Of a stretch of DNA of 7,965 nucleotides, positions 5,865 through 7,965 are shown piece after piece (the first letter of the stretch is position 1; the number at the start of each line of letters is the position of its first letter). The stretch spans positions 1 to 7,965 of the forward strand of contig JAKAHI010000051.1 in assembly GCA_021815065.1 (NCBI GenBank), read 5' to 3'. Both the position numbers and the translations under genes were made by a program. The notes beneath the pieces are model-generated. The model was not told the DNA's origin. It saw nothing but the letters and a program-made list of their open reading frames with translations, and did not search any database. This DNA comes from a bacterium. GTDB lineage: Bacteria > JAMCPX01.

Positions 5865-6479
5865 ATGCTGCCTGAAGAAAGAAGACTCTCTATTTTAAAC
5901 GCTGCAAAAGAGATGTTTGCCATAAACGGTTATCACGATACCAGTATAAGCGACATAATAAAACGTGCCGATATTGCACGGGGAACGTTCTACCTTTATT
6001 TCAAGGACAAGAGAGAAATTTTCGATGCCTTGTTTGATCAACTTCTTCAGAAGATCAATGAATCATTGATGCGGGTAACCATAGCCCCGGATCAAAAGCC
6101 CCCGCTTGATCAGATCGCAGAAAATCTGCACAGGATATTCCAGCTTGCAATGAACGACCCGGAGCTTGCGCGCATACTGTTCAGGCACGCCCCGGGACTT
6201 GACAGTATTACGGATCAGAAAATAGAGGGCTTCTACAACAAGATTGCTTCACTTGTTGAGGGCGCCTTGGTGCTGGGGGAAAAAATGAATATTGTAAAAA
6301 AAGGAGACTTTAAACTGATATCCATATTTATCACGGGCGGCGTGAAGGAAATCATGGACAGGATCACCCGTCCTGAAAATCACATGCCGCAGATCGATAA
6401 GATTATAAAAGAGCTGATAGACTTTAATCTTCAGGGCTTGGCATCAGGTACGGCCGATATCGTACAAACGCAGGAGTAG
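5865..6479 (+). CDS. TetR/AcrR-family transcriptional regulator
   Basis: A 204-residue one-component regulator. The N-terminal helix-turn-helix (about residues 8-50) is textbook TetR: ILNAAKEMFAINGYHDTSI, then DIIKRADIARGTFYLYFKDK, where the GTFYLYF segment is the recognition helix and following turn. The remaining 150 or so residues are helical, without recognised motifs, and should form the ligand pocket and dimer interface. I chose the ATG at 5865 because of GGAGG just upstream. The ATG at 5853 adds four residues (MGGV) but lies in the palindrome with almost no leader. The 24-bp palindrome suggests autorepression. The activase gene begins four bases after the TAG, so the ligand is probably an acyl-CoA or related metabolite handled by that pathway; this is inference from neighbourhood only. 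Confidence 0.92.
   Translation: MLPEERRLSILNAAKEMFAINGYHDTSISDIIKRADIARGTFYLYFKDKREIFDALFDQLLQKINESLMRVTIAPDQKPPLDQIAENLHRIFQLAMNDPELARILFRHAPGLDSITDQKIEGFYNKIASLVEGALVLGEKMNIVKKGDFKLISIFITGGVKEIMDRITRPENHMPQIDKIIKELIDFNLQGLASGTADIVQTQE
6472..6476 (+). promoter_or_regulatory. Ribosome binding site of the activase
   Basis: AGGAG inside the last codons of the TetR-family gene, seven bases before the ATG at 6484. It supports that start and shared transcription of the two genes. Confidence 0.75.
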
Positions 6480-6483
6480 GATT

Positions 6484-7965
6484 ATGAATACACGCTATAC
6501 CATAGGACTCGATGTCGGGTCCACGACGGTCAAAGGTGTTGTAACGGATGATTCGCAGAACATAATTTACAGTTCATATCAGAGACACGAAGCACGGCAG
6601 ATCGAAACAGTAATAGAATTTCTATCGGACATAGAGAAGCGGTTTGGCAGTTCAGACCTGAACCTTTTTGTTACCGGCAGCGGCGGCGGAACGATAGCGT
6701 CCATTATGGGGTGCAGGTATGTGCAGGAGGTCAATGCCATAACACTGGTCATAGAACAGCGGTATCCGGACATCAACAGTGTCATAGAGATAGGCGGCCA
6801 GGATGCAAAGGCTATTCTCTGGACACTCGATCCGTCAACAGGCAGAAAGCGCAGGTTTACGACCATGAACGACAAGTGTGCGGGCGGTACCGGAACGGTG
6901 ATAGACAGAATTTCCGGCAAACTCAACATTATCCAGAGCTACCTGCCGGAGCTCCGCTACACGGGCGTAAAATTACACACCGTTGCGGGCAGGTGCGGCG
7001 TGTTTGCGGAAATGGACATCAACAGCCTTCAGAAACAGGGCGTACCTCCGGAAGAACTCATGGCGTCATTATTCGATGCAATCGTACAGCAGAACCTCAG
7101 CGTGCTGACACGGGGCAATACGCTCAATGCCGACGTGCTTTTGCTCGGCGGGCCAAACACCTTTATACCGGCACTCAAGCAGGCCTGGCAGCACAATATA
7201 CCCCAGCTCTGGGATCAGAGGGGGATCTCGGTGACCGGTGACCCGGCATCACATATACGGGTGCCGGAAAACGCGCAGTTTTTTGCAGCTATCGGGAGTA
7301 TACTCTACGGACTGGAGGAAAACCGCGAGAGCCTCTTCAGAGGCACAGAACTCCTGAATCAGCATCTTCATACGCTAAGGAGCACACCGGATCCGCTCAC
7401 GAAGAAGACTCCGGGTATAACCGGAACATCCGTACCCTTTCTTCAGGACGCTTCGGTGCTGTCCCATCCTGGGAAAAGTCTTGCCGTGGATAAAAACGTC
7501 AGGGCATACCTCGGCATAGACGGGGGCTCCACATCTACAAAAGGCGTACTTATAACGGAGGACGGGGAGGTCATCGAACGGGCTTATATCCTTTCCCGCG
7601 GCAACCCGATCGATGATACAAAACAGATCATCATGAGCCTGAACGATGCAGTCGCCAGCAGCAACAGGACCCTTGAAATACTGGGTGCAGGCACGACAGG
7701 CTATGCAAAGGACATCATCAAAGAGGCGATCGGCGCGGATGTCGCGATTGTTGAGACCGTGGCGCACACAAAATCGGCCCTCCATTTCTACAAGGACGTG
7801 GATGTAATATGCGATGTGGGCGGCCAGGACATAAAGATCATCTTTCTCGACAACGGCAGGGTAAAAGATTTCAAGCTGAACACCCAGTGTTCCGCGGGCA
7901 ACGGATATTTTCTGCAGAACACTGCGAGCAGGTTCGGATATAAGATCCATGAATATGCCGACGTG
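6484..7965 (+). CDS. Tandem-domain acyl-CoA dehydratase/benzoyl-CoA reductase activase (3' truncated)
   Basis: The frame stays open for 494 codons to the window edge, so this is the N-terminal part of a long protein. It contains two BcrA/BadF/HgdC-type ASKHA ATPase domains. Domain 1 (about 5-290) has phosphate-1 GLDVGSTT (8-15), EIGGQDAK (102-109), and the [4Fe-4S] cysteines C132 in NDKCAGGTG and C171 in GRCGVFAE. Domain 2 (from about 342) has GIDGGSTSTKG, DVGGQDIK (444-451) and C469 in NTQCSAGNG; the rest lies outside. In the family, ATP hydrolysis drives an electron from the bridging cluster into a 2-hydroxyacyl-CoA dehydratase or benzoyl-CoA reductase. Two-domain members are typically about 1,400 residues, with further DUF2229 and dehydratase-like regions after the ATPase pair; that part cannot be checked here. 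The gene is co-transcribed with the TetR gene. The cytoplasmic substrate is unknown. Confidence 0.92.
   Translation, partial: MNTRYTIGLDVGSTTVKGVVTDDSQNIIYSSYQRHEARQIETVIEFLSDIEKRFGSSDLNLFVTGSGGGTIASIMGCRYVQEVNAITLVIEQRYPDINSVIEIGGQDAKAILWTLDPSTGRKRRFTTMNDKCAGGTGTVIDRISGKLNIIQSYLPELRYTGVKLHTVAGRCGVFAEMDINSLQKQGVPPEELMASLFDAIVQQNLSVLTRGNTLNADVLLLGGPNTFIPALKQAWQHNIPQLWDQRGISVTGDPASHIRVPENAQFFAAIGSILYGLEENRESLFRGTELLNQHLHTLRSTPDPLTKKTPGITGTSVPFLQDASVLSHPGKSLAVDKNVRAYLGIDGGSTSTKGVLITEDGEVIERAYILSRGNPIDDTKQIIMSLNDAVASSNRTLEILGAGTTGYAKDIIKEAIGADVAIVETVAHTKSALHFYKDVDVICDVGGQDIKIIFLDNGRVKDFKLNTQCSAGNGYFLQNTASRFGYKIHEYADV

Noticed and set aside
5853..5867. ATG at 5853 as the TetR start
   Set aside because: It lies in the operator, has no ribosome site and would leave a leader of about 14 bases; the ATG at 5865 has GGAGG.
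7375..7950. 191-codon minus-strand frame opposite the activase
   Set aside because: The + strand frame here carries clear ASKHA and cysteine motifs; the antisense frame has none.

Overview
The window looks like chromosomal DNA of a Gram-negative anaerobe, most plausibly a syntroph-like deltaproteobacterium (Desulfobacterota). This rests on gene content only: a large tandem CoA-dehydratase/reductase activase, a two-segment PhoR-type kinase, a TypA/BipA GTPase and a secreted-type NHL beta-propeller. The taxonomic guess is inference.

Left part (1-4568). A 5'-truncated NHL/Vgb-type beta-propeller gene on the + strand ends only 13 bp from a convergent minus-strand operon. That operon reads typA, then a PhoB-type response regulator, then a PhoR-type histidine kinase. 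Its genes overlap by 11 and 8 bp, so a translation GTPase and a two-component pair appear to be translationally coupled. Upstream of typA there is a plausible minus-strand promoter whose predicted transcript starts directly with a terminator-like hairpin.

Middle (4569-5852). A small A/T-rich insert carries a two-gene toxin-antitoxin cassette: an MNT-domain nucleotidyltransferase (MntA-like) and a HEPN RNase (HepT-like) overlapping by ATGA. It is flanked by intergenic DNA with an orphan + strand terminator-like hairpin on one side and a low-complexity promoter region on the other. The MNT protein has a histidine where the third catalytic aspartate is expected, which is the most interesting protein-level oddity here.

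Right part (5800-7965). A TetR-family regulator is preceded by a 24-bp perfect palindrome that overlaps its predicted -10/start region, which suggests autorepression. Four bases after its stop begins a large BcrA/BadF/HgdC-type activase, still open at the window end after 494 codons and carrying two tandem ASKHA ATPase domains. The inferred picture is a TetR-controlled, acyl-CoA-related operon of anaerobic metabolism. No rRNA, tRNA, CRISPR array or insertion sequence was recognised.
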